A stretch of 64,000 nt of DNA from Mariprofundus aestuarium (GTDB lineage Bacteria; Pseudomonadota; Zetaproteobacteria; Mariprofundales; Mariprofundaceae), in the NCBI RefSeq assembly GCF_002795805.1, contig NZ_CP018799.1:613001-677000 (forward strand), in the 5' to 3' direction. The position numbers and the translations under genes are program-made. Positions 1-9,150 of the stretch are shown piece after piece (the stretch's first letter is position 1; each line of letters starts with the position of its first letter). The notes under the pieces are model-generated. The model saw only the letters and a list, made by a program, of their open reading frames with translations. It was not told the origin of the DNA and did no database searches.

Positions 1-870
1 CTGAGCCACAAGAAACTGAAAGTGACGGTGATGGACAAGGCCGCGATAGAGGTGGCGGGGTTCACTGCGCTGCTGGCAGTCAATCAGGGCTCTGCAAAAG
101 AGCCACGTTTTATCGTGCTGGAATACAACGGTGGCAAAAAATCGGAAGCGCCTGTCGCATTGGTTGGCAAGGGACTCACATTTGATGCGGGCGGCATCTC
201 GATTAAGCCCGGAGCACAGATGGATGAGATGAAGTTCGATATGTGTGGTTCAGCTACTGTATTGGGCATCTTCAGGTCGATAACGGAGCTGGACCTGCCG
301 ATCAACCTTCTTGGAGTAATTCCTGCCACAGAGAACCTGCTGGGTGCGGCAGCTTATAAACCGGGCGATATCATTACCAGTTACAAAGGAATTACCATCG
401 AAGTACTGAATACCGATGCTGAAGGCCGTATCATTCTTTCCGATGCACTTGCCTATGCCGCTGAGAGAAAGCCTGCCGAAATTATCGATTTTGCCACACT
501 CACAGGTGCCTGTGTCATTGCGCTGGGAGGGCAGGCGTCGGGATTGCTGGGGACCGGTGAGAAGCTGAAAAAATCCCTCATGTTATCGGGCGACTATACC
601 TACGACAGGGTGTGGGAGCTGCCGATGTTTGAGGAGTACCAAGAGCAGATCAAGTCTGAAATCGCCGATATCAAGAATATCGGAGGTCGCGAGGCGGGCA
701 CGATCACGGCTGCCTGCTTTCTCTCCCGTTTTGTCGATGATATCCCGTGGGCACATCTCGATATTGCAGGTACGGCCTGGAACATGAAGGGGACCGATAT
801 TTCCGCTAAGGGCGCGACCGGAGCAGGCGTGCGGCTTGTGGTTGATTATCTATCTAGGAAGCCTTGTTAA
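1..870 (+). CDS. pepA: Leucyl aminopeptidase PepA (M17 family), 5' end missing
   Basis: Cytosolic metallo-aminopeptidase that removes N-terminal residues from peptides. The reading frame is open from base 1, so the N-terminal domain and start lie outside the window. What remains is the M17 catalytic domain. The metal-binding segment GKGLTFDAGGISIKPG and the family signature NTDAEGRIILSDALAYA are both visible, followed by the usual C-terminal stretch with GREAGTITAA. No frameshift is seen. The gene ends at a TAA without an obvious terminator. In many proteobacteria pepA lies just ahead of holC and valS; here both lie downstream but separated by inserted genes. Confidence 0.95.
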   Translation: MSHKKLKVTVMDKAAIEVAGFTALLAVNQGSAKEPRFIVLEYNGGKKSEAPVALVGKGLTFDAGGISIKPGAQMDEMKFDMCGSATVLGIFRSITELDLPINLLGVIPATENLLGAAAYKPGDIITSYKGITIEVLNTDAEGRIILSDALAYAAERKPAEIIDFATLTGACVIALGGQASGLLGTGEKLKKSLMLSGDYTYDRVWELPMFEEYQEQIKSEIADIKNIGGREAGTITAACFLSRFVDDIPWAHLDIAGTAWNMKGTDISAKGATGAGVRLVVDYLSRKPC

Positions 871-1311
871 GGCATCATTTGTCCCATATTTGTAGAAAAC
901 CTTGCCATTGATGTGGAACTTTTCCTATAAGGCTGCTGTGCTCCTTTCGAACATGATGAAATAAAAGGCCCCTGTCTTTCAGTTTGTTGCTGTTTCAGCT
1001 AAAGCAACGAAGGGTCGAACTATGATGCGCTAGTTCACAGGTTTTGGAGTGGTCGGCTGGCACAGAGGGGTGAACTTTGTCATCAACCAGTAAAGGCATT
1101 AGGTGAACATCGGTGACTTTAGGAGAGTCTCCATTTTTTTGGTTAATTCGAAGGGCAGGCCAGAAGTCAGGAAGTGGAGTCGAACAGCTGATTTTACAAA
1201 TGTTTCACAGTAAGAATCTGGTGTGTATAGTCGCTTTGGGATTGTGGAACGCAGGCGTAGTGAATATGGTCATAATGTATGACTGTGTAGCTTGTTGGAA
1301 GGGAGTGGCTA
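871..1311 (+). other. 441-bp intergenic region, no convincing gene
   Basis: No open frame here has a good ribosome site or recognisable product. A weak hairpin (GGAG-AGT-CTCC near 1121-1131) followed by a T run might terminate upstream transcription. The promoter for the downstream ATPase gene should lie here, but I cannot place it with confidence. Confidence 0.5.
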
Positions 1312-3744
1312 GTGAACACGAATAAACTGAAAGGCCGTTATCTTGAAGTAACTGTCAAGCTAATGAACGGGGAGGGCCTTGATGGCTACCTGCTCGGGTT
1401 TTCTCCAATCATGAAGAAACTCCTTTTCTTTCTAGAGGCGGGAAAAGCTGAAGAGGGACGTAAGCTCAATGCAAAGGATATTGTCTATATTGGTTTCAAG
1501 AGCGCCAAGACCGGCATAGCTGATCGTCCATCAAAGTTGCTGCATATGGATGAGTTAAAGGTAGTTACCATGACTTCGGAGTCATTCAGTGTGCTTGCGC
1601 AAGCACCAGCAACGCATGCACCGGGCTTTTTTGCTATTGGCAAGGATAACGACTTTCCCTTTGAACGTATTTTCTTCTATTCCCATGGAGTTCGCCTGCA
1701 GGAGAGTCCCGAGCGACTGGGCGACCTTCTCGTTGATCAGGATATTATCTCAGCAAAAGATATTGAGGTGGCACTGGAACTTCAGACACAGGCGCTGCTG
1801 CCTCTGGGGACCATTCTGAAAGGGCATGGTAAGCTCAAGGATGAGGATATGGACCAGTTTCTGTCCGAGCAGCGTAGTCGTGACATGAGGCTTGGGGATC
1901 TGCTGGTTGATCAGGATCTGGTAACGACTGAGGATATTGATCAGGCGCTGGAAGAGCAGGCCGAGAGCCAAAAGGATAGCAAGGTGGAGGTGCCGCTTGG
2001 CCACATCCTGTTGAACAAGGGCAAGGTGAAAGATGTCGACATTGATTCGGCGCTTCTGATCCAGAGTCGCCGTAGAATGCGGCTGGGAGAACTGCTGATC
2101 GAGGCCAAGCTGATCACAGAACAGGATCTTCAGTATGCGCTTGAGGAGCAGAAGGTTCGCGGCCAACGTATTGGTGAGGTTTTGCTCAGTACGGAGATCA
2201 TTACCGAAGATCAACTTCTCGAGGCGCTTGCCAAGAAATTCCGTCTGCCAACGCTCAATCTGGATGAATACGAGATCAACCCTATGGCGAGTGTCGAAGT
2301 TGGCCGTGCAACCATTGAGAAGTACAGGATTGTGCCAATCGATACGGACAAGCGATCACTGACTATTGCGCTTGCAGATCCGATGGGGCTGGAGGCATTT
2401 GACGGCATCAGCTTCACGACTGGAAAGAAGGTGCATGAGGTGCTGGTTAAAACCTCGCAGTTGAACTCCCATCTTGAGAAGCTTTTGCAGGAAGAGATCA
2501 TGGAGGATGATCTTGCCTGCGAGTTCCTGCATCACGAGGACCTTGAAGAAGAGGAGCCATTCAATGAGATGCAGATTGCACAGTCGGCTGAGGATGCGCC
2601 GATTGTCCGGCTGGTGAACCGAATTATCCGCAACGGTCTGAGTAAGAAGGTGTCCGATATCCATATTTTGCCACAGGCTAAGAAGATTACGGTGGCTTAT
2701 CGCAAGAACGGCGAGCTGATTGCCGAAAATGCCCTGGACAAGAGCCTGCACCGCCAGATTTCTGCGCGTATCAAGATACTTTCCGATATGGACATCTCAG
2801 AGCAGCGACTGCCGCAGGATGGGCGCCTGCTTCTCAGGGAGGGCAAGCATACCTACGAGTTCCGCGTCTCCTGTATCCCCAATACCTTCGGGGAGTCGCT
2901 GGTACTGCGTGTCCTGAGCAAAGATGTGGCGGTTGATCTCGATACACTGGGCCTGCGTGAGCCGGACATGAAGCAGCTCTCGCTGATGTCGCGTAAACCA
3001 TTCGGCCTAATTCTGGTGACCGGTCCAACGGGTTCCGGTAAGTCGACCACGCTGTTTGCTGTTTTAAAGTCGATTTCCCATCTTCCTGCTCATATTCTCA
3101 CCATTGAGGATCCGGTGGAGTCGGAAATTCCCGGTGCTAACCAGATTCAGGTGCACCAGAAGATCGGCATGACCTTTGCGCGCATTCTGCGCAATGTGCT
3201 GCGTCACGATCCCGACATCATCATGATTGGTGAGATGCGCGATACGGAAACGGCTGAAATCGGTATCGAAGCAGCCCTGACCGGTCACCTGATGTTCTCC
3301 ACGCTGCATACCAATTCGGCTGTGGACACCATTATCCGCCTCAATGATCTAGGTATTCCCAACTATCTTATTGCTCCTGCTCTTCTGGGTATTATCAGCC
3401 AGAACCTGCTAAAGAAGCTCTGCCCTGACTGCCGGCGCCCGATTGATAAGAGTGATCCATCCTTCACGATGATTCGTGACCTCGGGCTGGAGGTGCCGGA
3501 AAACCTCTATGAGAAGGTGGGTTGCGATAAGTGCGAGCAGAGCGGTTATGTCGGCAGGGTGATGCTCTACGAGTTTCTCGTGGTCAACGATAAGATTCGC
3601 CAGGCTATTCACACGGGGAAAAGCGGAGGTGAACTACAGGAGATTGCCGTTGCGAATGGTCTGCAGCCAAAATCTCTACATGCCTTGAAAATGGCGGCTG
3701 ATGGTGAGATCGACCATCACGACTTCATCTACTCGTTGATGTAA
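1312..3744 (+). CDS. PilB/GspE/MshE-type secretion ATPase with repeated MshEN modules
   Basis: Hexameric cytoplasmic ATPase that powers assembly of a type IV pilus or type II secretion-like machine. Starts at GTG with GGAAGGGA about 8 nt upstream. Residues 1-130 form an N-terminal region I do not recognise. Six copies of a roughly 24-residue motif of the form RLG-x2-L-(I/V) follow, at about residues 135, 164, 193, 228, 257 and 286. These are the motif pairs of MshEN domains, which in MshE bind c-di-GMP. A GspE N-terminal-like segment covers about 312-390. The ATPase core has Walker A GPTGSGKST (about 571), Walker B IMIGEMRD, and a tetra-cysteine zinc site (CPDC then CDKC). At 810 aa it is longer than usual PilB (about 570), and the extra length is the repeats. 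It has no pilus genes next to it, but a PilZ gene lies 1.2 kb downstream. PilB, MshE and GspE cannot be told apart here. Confidence 0.9.
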   Translation: MNTNKLKGRYLEVTVKLMNGEGLDGYLLGFSPIMKKLLFFLEAGKAEEGRKLNAKDIVYIGFKSAKTGIADRPSKLLHMDELKVVTMTSESFSVLAQAPATHAPGFFAIGKDNDFPFERIFFYSHGVRLQESPERLGDLLVDQDIISAKDIEVALELQTQALLPLGTILKGHGKLKDEDMDQFLSEQRSRDMRLGDLLVDQDLVTTEDIDQALEEQAESQKDSKVEVPLGHILLNKGKVKDVDIDSALLIQSRRRMRLGELLIEAKLITEQDLQYALEEQKVRGQRIGEVLLSTEIITEDQLLEALAKKFRLPTLNLDEYEINPMASVEVGRATIEKYRIVPIDTDKRSLTIALADPMGLEAFDGISFTTGKKVHEVLVKTSQLNSHLEKLLQEEIMEDDLACEFLHHEDLEEEEPFNEMQIAQSAEDAPIVRLVNRIIRNGLSKKVSDIHILPQAKKITVAYRKNGELIAENALDKSLHRQISARIKILSDMDISEQRLPQDGRLLLREGKHTYEFRVSCIPNTFGESLVLRVLSKDVAVDLDTLGLREPDMKQLSLMSRKPFGLILVTGPTGSGKSTTLFAVLKSISHLPAHILTIEDPVESEIPGANQIQVHQKIGMTFARILRNVLRHDPDIIMIGEMRDTETAEIGIEAALTGHLMFSTLHTNSAVDTIIRLNDLGIPNYLIAPALLGIISQNLLKKLCPDCRRPIDKSDPSFTMIRDLGLEVPENLYEKVGCDKCEQSGYVGRVMLYEFLVVNDKIRQAIHTGKSGGELQEIAVANGLQPKSLHALKMAADGEIDHHDFIYSLM

Positions 3745-3784
3745 ACGCTGTTTTGCTCCAGATATGTAGAATCCGCAACAGCAG

Positions 3785-4495
3785 ATGAGTAGTGTCGCTC
3801 CCATGCAGGCTGTGACCGACTCCCATACCCTTTTTCGACTGATCAACGATGCTCATTCTCCCGTGGGTGACCTCTTTTTCGGCATTGTAAGTGGACTCGG
3901 GGATGGATTGGTGATCGCGCTGCTTGCCTCGCTTTTGATGCTGTTTCGCCTGCGTCTTGGCATGGTCGCCCTGATTGGCTATCTCGCATCCGGGCTGATT
4001 GCCCAGATCTTCAAACGCCTTTTTGATATGCCGCGTCCTCCTGCAGTGCTGGAGAATGTACATGTGCTGGGGTCCGCATTCACCTCTCACAGCTTTCCCT
4101 CCGGGCACGCCACCTCTGATGGCGTGCTTGTACTGATTCCTTTCCTTTTATGGTCACTTAAAGACTGGCGCAGCTGGTCTGTTGCAGGACTGTTCGTGCT
4201 TGCTGCCATCGGTCGCGTTTACGGTGGCGTTCATTTTCCGATCGATGTGGTGGCGGGGCTAACTATTGGCATCACAACAACCTGGCTGCTCTGGCTCTGG
4301 TCGGAGAAGTGGCCGGTTGAGCAGTGGCTGAAGTCGGCATGGTCGTGGAAGATTCCGGCTATGATTGTAATCGGCGAAGCGGCGGCATTGGGGCTGGGTT
4401 ATAAGATGCAGCCCTCAACTGCGCAATCGCTGGCGCTGGTGCTGCCAGTGGCTGCACTGATTATTTTGATGCGCAGCTGGAAGGAGCGCTCATGA
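3785..4495 (+). CDS. PAP2-family membrane phosphatase
   Basis: Integral membrane lipid phosphatase of the PAP2 superfamily. Likely substrates are undecaprenyl diphosphate, phosphatidylglycerophosphate or lipid A phosphate; the sequence does not decide. The three signature motifs are present: KRLFDMPRP (KX6RP), PSGH, and RVYGGVHFPIDV (SRX5HX3D-type). Six or so hydrophobic segments span the 236 residues, which is normal for the family. The start has only a weak ribosome site; an in-frame ATG 18 nt later is an alternative. Its stop overlaps the holC start (ATGA), so the two are translationally coupled. Confidence 0.9.
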   Translation: MSSVAPMQAVTDSHTLFRLINDAHSPVGDLFFGIVSGLGDGLVIALLASLLMLFRLRLGMVALIGYLASGLIAQIFKRLFDMPRPPAVLENVHVLGSAFTSHSFPSGHATSDGVLVLIPFLLWSLKDWRSWSVAGLFVLAAIGRVYGGVHFPIDVVAGLTIGITTTWLLWLWSEKWPVEQWLKSAWSWKIPAMIVIGEAAALGLGYKMQPSTAQSLALVLPVAALIILMRSWKERS

Positions 4496-4932
4496 GTGTT
4501 GATATGCAGGTGCATTTCGAACTGCTGGAGAAGCCCGACCGGGTCGAGGGGATCGCTCGCCTGCTGCTTCGGCGCGGACGACTTACGCCGCATATGCTCG
4601 TGCTCTGCCCCGATGCTGGTTTTGCTGCCCAACTGCATGAGCGGCTGTGGACGGTGCATCCCGAATCATTTCTGGCCAACGGTATTGCCGGTGCCGATAG
4701 CCAGGCCAATGCGATGCAGCCTATCCTTCTATCCACCGATATCGTACGTGATAACAGCCCTGAAGTGCTGATTAATGGTGGCCTTGAGATTCCAACCGAC
4801 ATCTCAGGGTTTGCCCATCTGGTTGATTTTGTCGATGGCTGGGATGAGTCTCTGAAACAGGCGGCACGGGAGCGATTCCGTACCTACCGGCAGATGGGAC
4901 TGGATCCAAAATATCTGGGGGTGAAGTCATGA
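4492..4932 (+). CDS. holC: DNA polymerase III chi subunit
   Basis: Chi joins the clamp loader of the replicative polymerase to single-strand-binding protein. Identification rests on overall fold-like pattern and on the conserved C-terminal segment VDFVDGWDESLKQAARERF followed by YRQMGLDP, which is typical of HolC. Length (146 aa) matches the family. Both ends overlap neighbours by 4 nt (ATGA with the PAP2 gene and with the PilZ gene), so it sits inside a tight operon. holC is commonly found between pepA and valS in proteobacteria, which supports the call. Confidence 0.9.
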   Translation: MSVDMQVHFELLEKPDRVEGIARLLLRRGRLTPHMLVLCPDAGFAAQLHERLWTVHPESFLANGIAGADSQANAMQPILLSTDIVRDNSPEVLINGGLEIPTDISGFAHLVDFVDGWDESLKQAARERFRTYRQMGLDPKYLGVKS

Positions 4933-5366
4933 GTGAATCAGAGCACGATACTGAACGCAGGGAATACCATCGCCATCCGGTGGATGTGCCGATTCAGATA
5001 TTTCCCCAGAAAGAGCCGGTCGAACGCGTGCCATTGCATGACCTGAGTGAGGGCGGTCTTGCCTTTCATACCAATGTTTATATTGAGAAGGATGCAGTGC
5101 TTAAGGTTAGGATTCCCTTTATTAAGCCCCGGCTCGAAGCGCTCTGCGTTGTCTGCTGGCGTCGGGTATCCAAGGGTGCCGGCTTGTTTGAAGTCGGTGT
5201 GAAGTTTCTCAGCGAGGAGGCCTCATTCCGGGTCAAGATGGTAGAGCAGGTCTGCAGTATCAAGAACTACCAGCTACAGCAGGCGCAGAAGGGGCGTAAC
5301 CTCACATTCGAGGAGGCTGCAATCGAGTGGGTTGACCGTTTTGCCGAGGGTTTTGGAAGCTCCTGA
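4929..5366 (+). CDS. PilZ-domain c-di-GMP-binding protein
   Basis: Small cytoplasmic protein of 145 aa with a single PilZ domain. The c-di-GMP contacts are visible: RREYHR (RxxxR) near residue 10 and DLSEGG ((D/N)xSxxG) near residue 39. A C-terminal helical extension of about 40 residues follows the beta barrel. Its start overlaps the holC stop. With the MshEN-bearing ATPase 1.2 kb upstream it suggests c-di-GMP control of pili, secretion or surface attachment, but no partner can be named from sequence alone. Confidence 0.9.
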   Translation: MSESEHDTERREYHRHPVDVPIQIFPQKEPVERVPLHDLSEGGLAFHTNVYIEKDAVLKVRIPFIKPRLEALCVVCWRRVSKGAGLFEVGVKFLSEEASFRVKMVEQVCSIKNYQLQQAQKGRNLTFEEAAIEWVDRFAEGFGSS

Positions 5367-6047
5367 ATGAGTCATTTTTCTGCTGCCACATTCTCTTTTC
5401 TCGAAGCGTTGGCTGAGAACAACAATCGCGACTGGTTTGCCGACAATAAACAGCAGTACGAAGACCTGGTACGTACTCCGGCTCTCGAATTTATCGAAGC
5501 GGTAGGGGAGCGGTTGCCAGAGATTTCCCCCAATTTTAGAGCCGATGCCCGCAAGATGGGTGGCTCGCTGATGCGTGTTTATCGTGACAGCCGCTTCTCC
5601 AAAGACAAAACACCCTACAAAACCAACATCGGCATCCAGTTTCGCCATGAAGCGGGCAAGGATGTACACGCGCCGGGTTATTATCTTCATATCAGCGCTG
5701 CTGATTGTTTTATCGGCGTTGGCACATGGCATCCGCCAGCCGATGCCCTGTTCAAAATCCGTGATTTGATGGCCAATGATCCCGATCTCTGGCTGGCAGC
5801 ACGAGATGATGCCCAGTTCAGCCGCTGGTTCCGGCTGGCCGGTGATAGCCTCAAAACTGCACCGCGCGGTTTTGATAAGACCCATCCGGTGATCGAAGAT
5901 ATTAAACGCAAGGATTTCATCGGCCTTAGCGATATTGCTCCGGCCCTGATCGAGCAGGAAGAACTCGCTGAAATCGCCTGCGACTATTTTGCAGCAGGCC
6001 GCTCATTGATGCGGTTCCTATGCAAAGCCCAGCGCGTTCCATTTTAG
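5367..6047 (+). CDS. DUF2461 / TIGR02453 family protein
   Basis: Soluble protein of 226 aa of a widespread family with no established function. Family hallmarks include the N-terminal FLEALAENNNRDWFADN, the middle VYRDSRFSKDKTPYKTNIG and the GYYLHI segment. The ATG directly abuts the TGA of the PilZ gene, so it belongs to the same operon. No signal peptide or membrane segment. Family assignment is firm; function is unknown. Confidence 0.9.
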   Translation: MSHFSAATFSFLEALAENNNRDWFADNKQQYEDLVRTPALEFIEAVGERLPEISPNFRADARKMGGSLMRVYRDSRFSKDKTPYKTNIGIQFRHEAGKDVHAPGYYLHISAADCFIGVGTWHPPADALFKIRDLMANDPDLWLAARDDAQFSRWFRLAGDSLKTAPRGFDKTHPVIEDIKRKDFIGLSDIAPALIEQEELAEIACDYFAAGRSLMRFLCKAQRVPF

Positions 6048-6129
6048 GGCGGACATTCACAGGTTGCCCGATGGGTGGCAGGACGTAGGATGGCGAGCCA
6101 ATCTGTAACCAGCACCGAGGATTTTCCCC

Positions 6130-8772
6130 ATGAGCCAGCACGAGCTTGCTAAAATTTATGACCCGCAGGCAGTTGAACCTGCCATTAACGAACAGTGGCT
6201 GAGTTCGGATGCATTCCGTCCGAAAGCTGATGGCGACGATGCATACTGCATCGTGATTCCTCCACCGAATGTGACCGGCAGTCTGCACATGGGCCATGCA
6301 TTCACCTTTACTATTCAGGATATGCTGATTCGCTGGCAGCGGATGAAAGGTAAATCAGTACTTTGGCAGCCGGGTACCGACCATGCCGGCATTGCAACGC
6401 AGATGGTGGTTGAGCGTATTCTTGATAAAGAGGGGGTTCATCGCCGGGATTTGGGCCGTGAGCGTTTTCTTGATCGTGTTTGGGAGTGGAAAGAGGAGTC
6501 AGGCGGCACAATTGTCTCACAGCTTAAACGCCTTGGTGCTTCGTGTGACTGGAGCCGTGAGCGTTTCACCCTTGATGAAGGGCTCTCTGATGCCGTTCGT
6601 GAAGTCTTTGTCCGTCTCTATGAAGAGGGATTGATCTATCGCGGTAAACGTCTGGTTAACTGGGACCCGGTACTTGAGACCGCCGTTTCCGATCTTGAGG
6701 TTGAACACGAAGAGGAGCAGGGCCATTTCTGGCATATCCAGTATCCGCATGCCGATGACCCATCCAAACATGTGATTGTTGCTACCACACGCCCTGAAAC
6801 CATGCTGGGCGATGGTGCGGTTGCGGTTCACCCTTCTGATGAGCGTTATAAGGATCTGATTGGTAAGCAGCTCATCCTGCCACTCTGCAATCGTACGATT
6901 CCGGTGATTGCCGATGAGTATGTTGATCCCGAATTTGGCACAGGCTGTGTGAAAATTACACCTGCACACGATTTTAACGATTACGATGTCGGTAAGCGCC
7001 ATAACCTTCCACTGCTGAATATCTTCACCAACCGTGCCCATATTGCTGAGGAAGATTTCATCCCTGAACAGTATCACGGCCTGGATCGATATGAGGCGCG
7101 TGAGCGTATGGTCGCCGATCTGGAAGCTGAAGGGCTGCTTTATAAGATCGAAGATCATCAGCATAAAGTGGGTCGCGGTGACCGTTCACATGCAGTGATC
7201 GAGCCTTACCTGACCGATCAGTGGTATGTGGACATCAAACCACTGGCTGAGCCTGCCATTAAGGCAGTGGAAGATGGCGATATCAAGTTTGTGCCGCAGC
7301 ATTGGGAAAAAACCTATTTTGAATGGATGCGAAATATTCAGGACTGGTGCATCTCCCGTCAGCTCTGGTGGGGTCATCGTATTCCTGCCTGGTACTGCAG
7401 TGATTGCGACCATATCTCGGTAAGCCGTGAAACCGTGGAGTGCTGTGGCGGATGTGGCTCCAAAAACATCCGTCAGGATGAGGATGTGCTCGACACATGG
7501 TTCTCTTCAGGTCTGTGGCCATTCTCAACCCTTGGCTGGCCTGAGAAGACCAAAGAGATGGAAGATTTCTACTCCACCAACGTACTGGTCACCGGTTTTG
7601 ATATCATCTTCTTCTGGGTTGCCCGCATGATCATGATGGGCATGAAATTCACCGGTAAGGTTCCCTTTAAAGATATCTATATTCATGCGCTGATTCGTGA
7701 TGCGCAGGGGCAGAAGATGTCCAAGTCCAAGGGCAATGTGATTGACCCTTTGGCTATTATTGCTGATTTCGGTGCCGATGCCCTGCGCTTTACTCTGGCG
7801 CATATGGCGACACCGGGTCGCGATGTGAAACTGGATATCAAGCGCATCGAATCCAACCGTAACTTCATGAACAAGATCTGGAATGCGGCGCGTTTTGTCT
7901 TTATGAACCGAGGCGACGCCAAACCGGATGCTTCGATTGAGCCGACACTGGATGTGAACCGCTGGATTCTCAGTGAGTTGGATGCTTGTGCAGTTGATGT
8001 TGAGAAGGCACTGACTGACTACCGCTTTAATGAGGCGGCTGGCACTCTGTACAACTTCATCTGGGGCAGCTACTGCGACTGGTATGTGGAAGCGGCCAAG
8101 GTGGCACTCTACGGGGATGATGAGGCTGCAAAAGCTGAAACCCAAGTCGTTATGCTGACAGCACTTGATGGCTGGTTGCGTCTGCTGCATCCAATCTGCC
8201 CATTCATCACTGAAACCCTGTTCCAGGAGCTGCATGGTGCTGATGCGAGATTGGTGACAGATGATTGGACTCAGAGTTATGCGACTGATGCACAGGCCGT
8301 ATCACGCATCAATCGTGTGATGGATGTGGTCTCTGCGATTCGTTCGGTACGCGGTGAGATGAATGTAGCTCCGGGTAAACGCATTGATGCAATCATTGCC
8401 TGTGGTCCTGAGGTTCAGGCGGATCTACTCGCCGAGAAGAAGCTGCTTATGAGTCTGGCCAGACTTGAGTCAGTTGCATGGCAGGATGCTGATACAGAGG
8501 TGGATGGTGCTGCCGTGGCTCCATTGGTTGGTGCCAAGGTCTATCTGCCGCTGGCAGGCCTAATCAATGTTGATGAGGAGACCGCACGCCTTAACAAGAA
8601 CATCGCCAGGCTCAATAAGGATATTACGATGAACGAAGGCAAACTTGCCAATCCGAAGTTCTGCGGCAGTGCACCGGAGGCCGTTGTGGCCAAGGTTCGC
8701 AGCGACCTTGAAGAGGCCAAAGCCAAACGTGAAGAGATGTCGGCTGCGATCAAACGTTTGAGTACGCTCTGA
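6130..8772 (+). CDS. valS: Valyl-tRNA synthetase
   Basis: Class Ia aminoacyl-tRNA synthetase that charges tRNA-Val and edits mischarged threonine. The HIGH-type motif sits in PPPNVTGSLHMGHAF near residue 40, the KMSKS motif in GQKMSKSKGNVIDP near residue 530, and the CP1 editing domain lies between them. The anticodon-binding domain and a C-terminal coiled coil (about 815-880, leucine/lysine/glutamate rich), typical of ValRS, complete it. At 880 aa it is slightly short of E. coli ValS (951) but intact. The GAGG at 6117-6120 supports the chosen ATG. A strong intrinsic terminator follows. Confidence 0.97.
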   Translation: MSQHELAKIYDPQAVEPAINEQWLSSDAFRPKADGDDAYCIVIPPPNVTGSLHMGHAFTFTIQDMLIRWQRMKGKSVLWQPGTDHAGIATQMVVERILDKEGVHRRDLGRERFLDRVWEWKEESGGTIVSQLKRLGASCDWSRERFTLDEGLSDAVREVFVRLYEEGLIYRGKRLVNWDPVLETAVSDLEVEHEEEQGHFWHIQYPHADDPSKHVIVATTRPETMLGDGAVAVHPSDERYKDLIGKQLILPLCNRTIPVIADEYVDPEFGTGCVKITPAHDFNDYDVGKRHNLPLLNIFTNRAHIAEEDFIPEQYHGLDRYEARERMVADLEAEGLLYKIEDHQHKVGRGDRSHAVIEPYLTDQWYVDIKPLAEPAIKAVEDGDIKFVPQHWEKTYFEWMRNIQDWCISRQLWWGHRIPAWYCSDCDHISVSRETVECCGGCGSKNIRQDEDVLDTWFSSGLWPFSTLGWPEKTKEMEDFYSTNVLVTGFDIIFFWVARMIMMGMKFTGKVPFKDIYIHALIRDAQGQKMSKSKGNVIDPLAIIADFGADALRFTLAHMATPGRDVKLDIKRIESNRNFMNKIWNAARFVFMNRGDAKPDASIEPTLDVNRWILSELDACAVDVEKALTDYRFNEAAGTLYNFIWGSYCDWYVEAAKVALYGDDEAAKAETQVVMLTALDGWLRLLHPICPFITETLFQELHGADARLVTDDWTQSYATDAQAVSRINRVMDVVSAIRSVRGEMNVAPGKRIDAIIACGPEVQADLLAEKKLLMSLARLESVAWQDADTEVDGAAVAPLVGAKVYLPLAGLINVDEETARLNKNIARLNKDITMNEGKLANPKFCGSAPEAVVAKVRSDLEEAKAKREEMSAAIKRLSTL

Positions 8773-8798
8773 CAACAGACTGAAAGTTGTTAATATTT

Positions 8799-8830
8799 AA
8801 AGAGGAGGCTTTGGCCTCCTCTTTTTTTTT
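8799..8830 (+). terminator. Intrinsic terminator of valS
   Basis: Perfect 11-bp stem AAAGAGGAGGC / GCCTCCTCTTT with a 4-nt loop, followed by nine T. It lies 26 nt after the valS stop. Confidence 0.9.
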
Positions 8831-8885
8831 GTCTGAGAATAGCAGCTTGGAAGTAGGGCTGATTACTTATCGATAGAATCAAGTC

Positions 8886-8900
8886 TGGCACGAGTTATGC
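8886..8900 (+). promoter_or_regulatory. Candidate sigma-54 (-24/-12) promoter
   Basis: TGGCAC-GAGTT-ATGC matches the consensus TGGCAC-N5-TTGC at all but one position, with the required 10-nt spacing between GG and GC. It precedes a small open frame starting at 8957. Single-site matches can arise by chance. Confidence 0.35.
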
Positions 8901-8956
8901 GATATATAAGAGTAAGAAAACGGGAGGATAAAAATATAGCATAACAGGAGTTGCAC

Positions 8957-9139
8957 ATGGATGGCATTCGGGCAAAAAAAATTGCAGATCGATTTTCAGG
9001 GAATCAGAATTTTATCGTAAATACATTTTCTGAAGGTCTATTGGTTCACCATCATCGACATACACACTATTTTGTGCGTGAGTCATGTTTCTGGGCCTAT
9101 GTTTACAAACAGGCGGGCCTGCCTGTTGGACACTGTTGA
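8957..9139 (+). CDS. Small hypothetical protein, histidine-rich centre (60 aa)
   Basis: Unrecognised small open frame between the valS terminator and the convergent sensor kinase gene. Support for translation is an AGGAG six bases before the ATG and a sigma-54-like promoter about 70 nt upstream. The predicted protein has a HHHRHTHYF stretch and two cysteines, but no signal peptide or known motif. An inverted repeat (AACAGGC / GCCTGTT) overlaps its 3' end. It could be a spurious frame. Confidence 0.35.
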   Translation: MDGIRAKKIADRFSGNQNFIVNTFSEGLLVHHHRHTHYFVRESCFWAYVYKQAGLPVGHC

Positions 9140-9150
9140 TTTCCCTGCAC

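Noticed and set aside
1045-1075. Second sigma-54 promoter at TGGCAC near 1060
   Set aside because: The -12 element is GGTG instead of TTGC, so the match is poor.
1113-1325. Seventy-codon open frame upstream of the PilB-like gene
   Set aside because: No ribosome site, no known motif, and it overlaps the supported GTG start of the ATPase gene.
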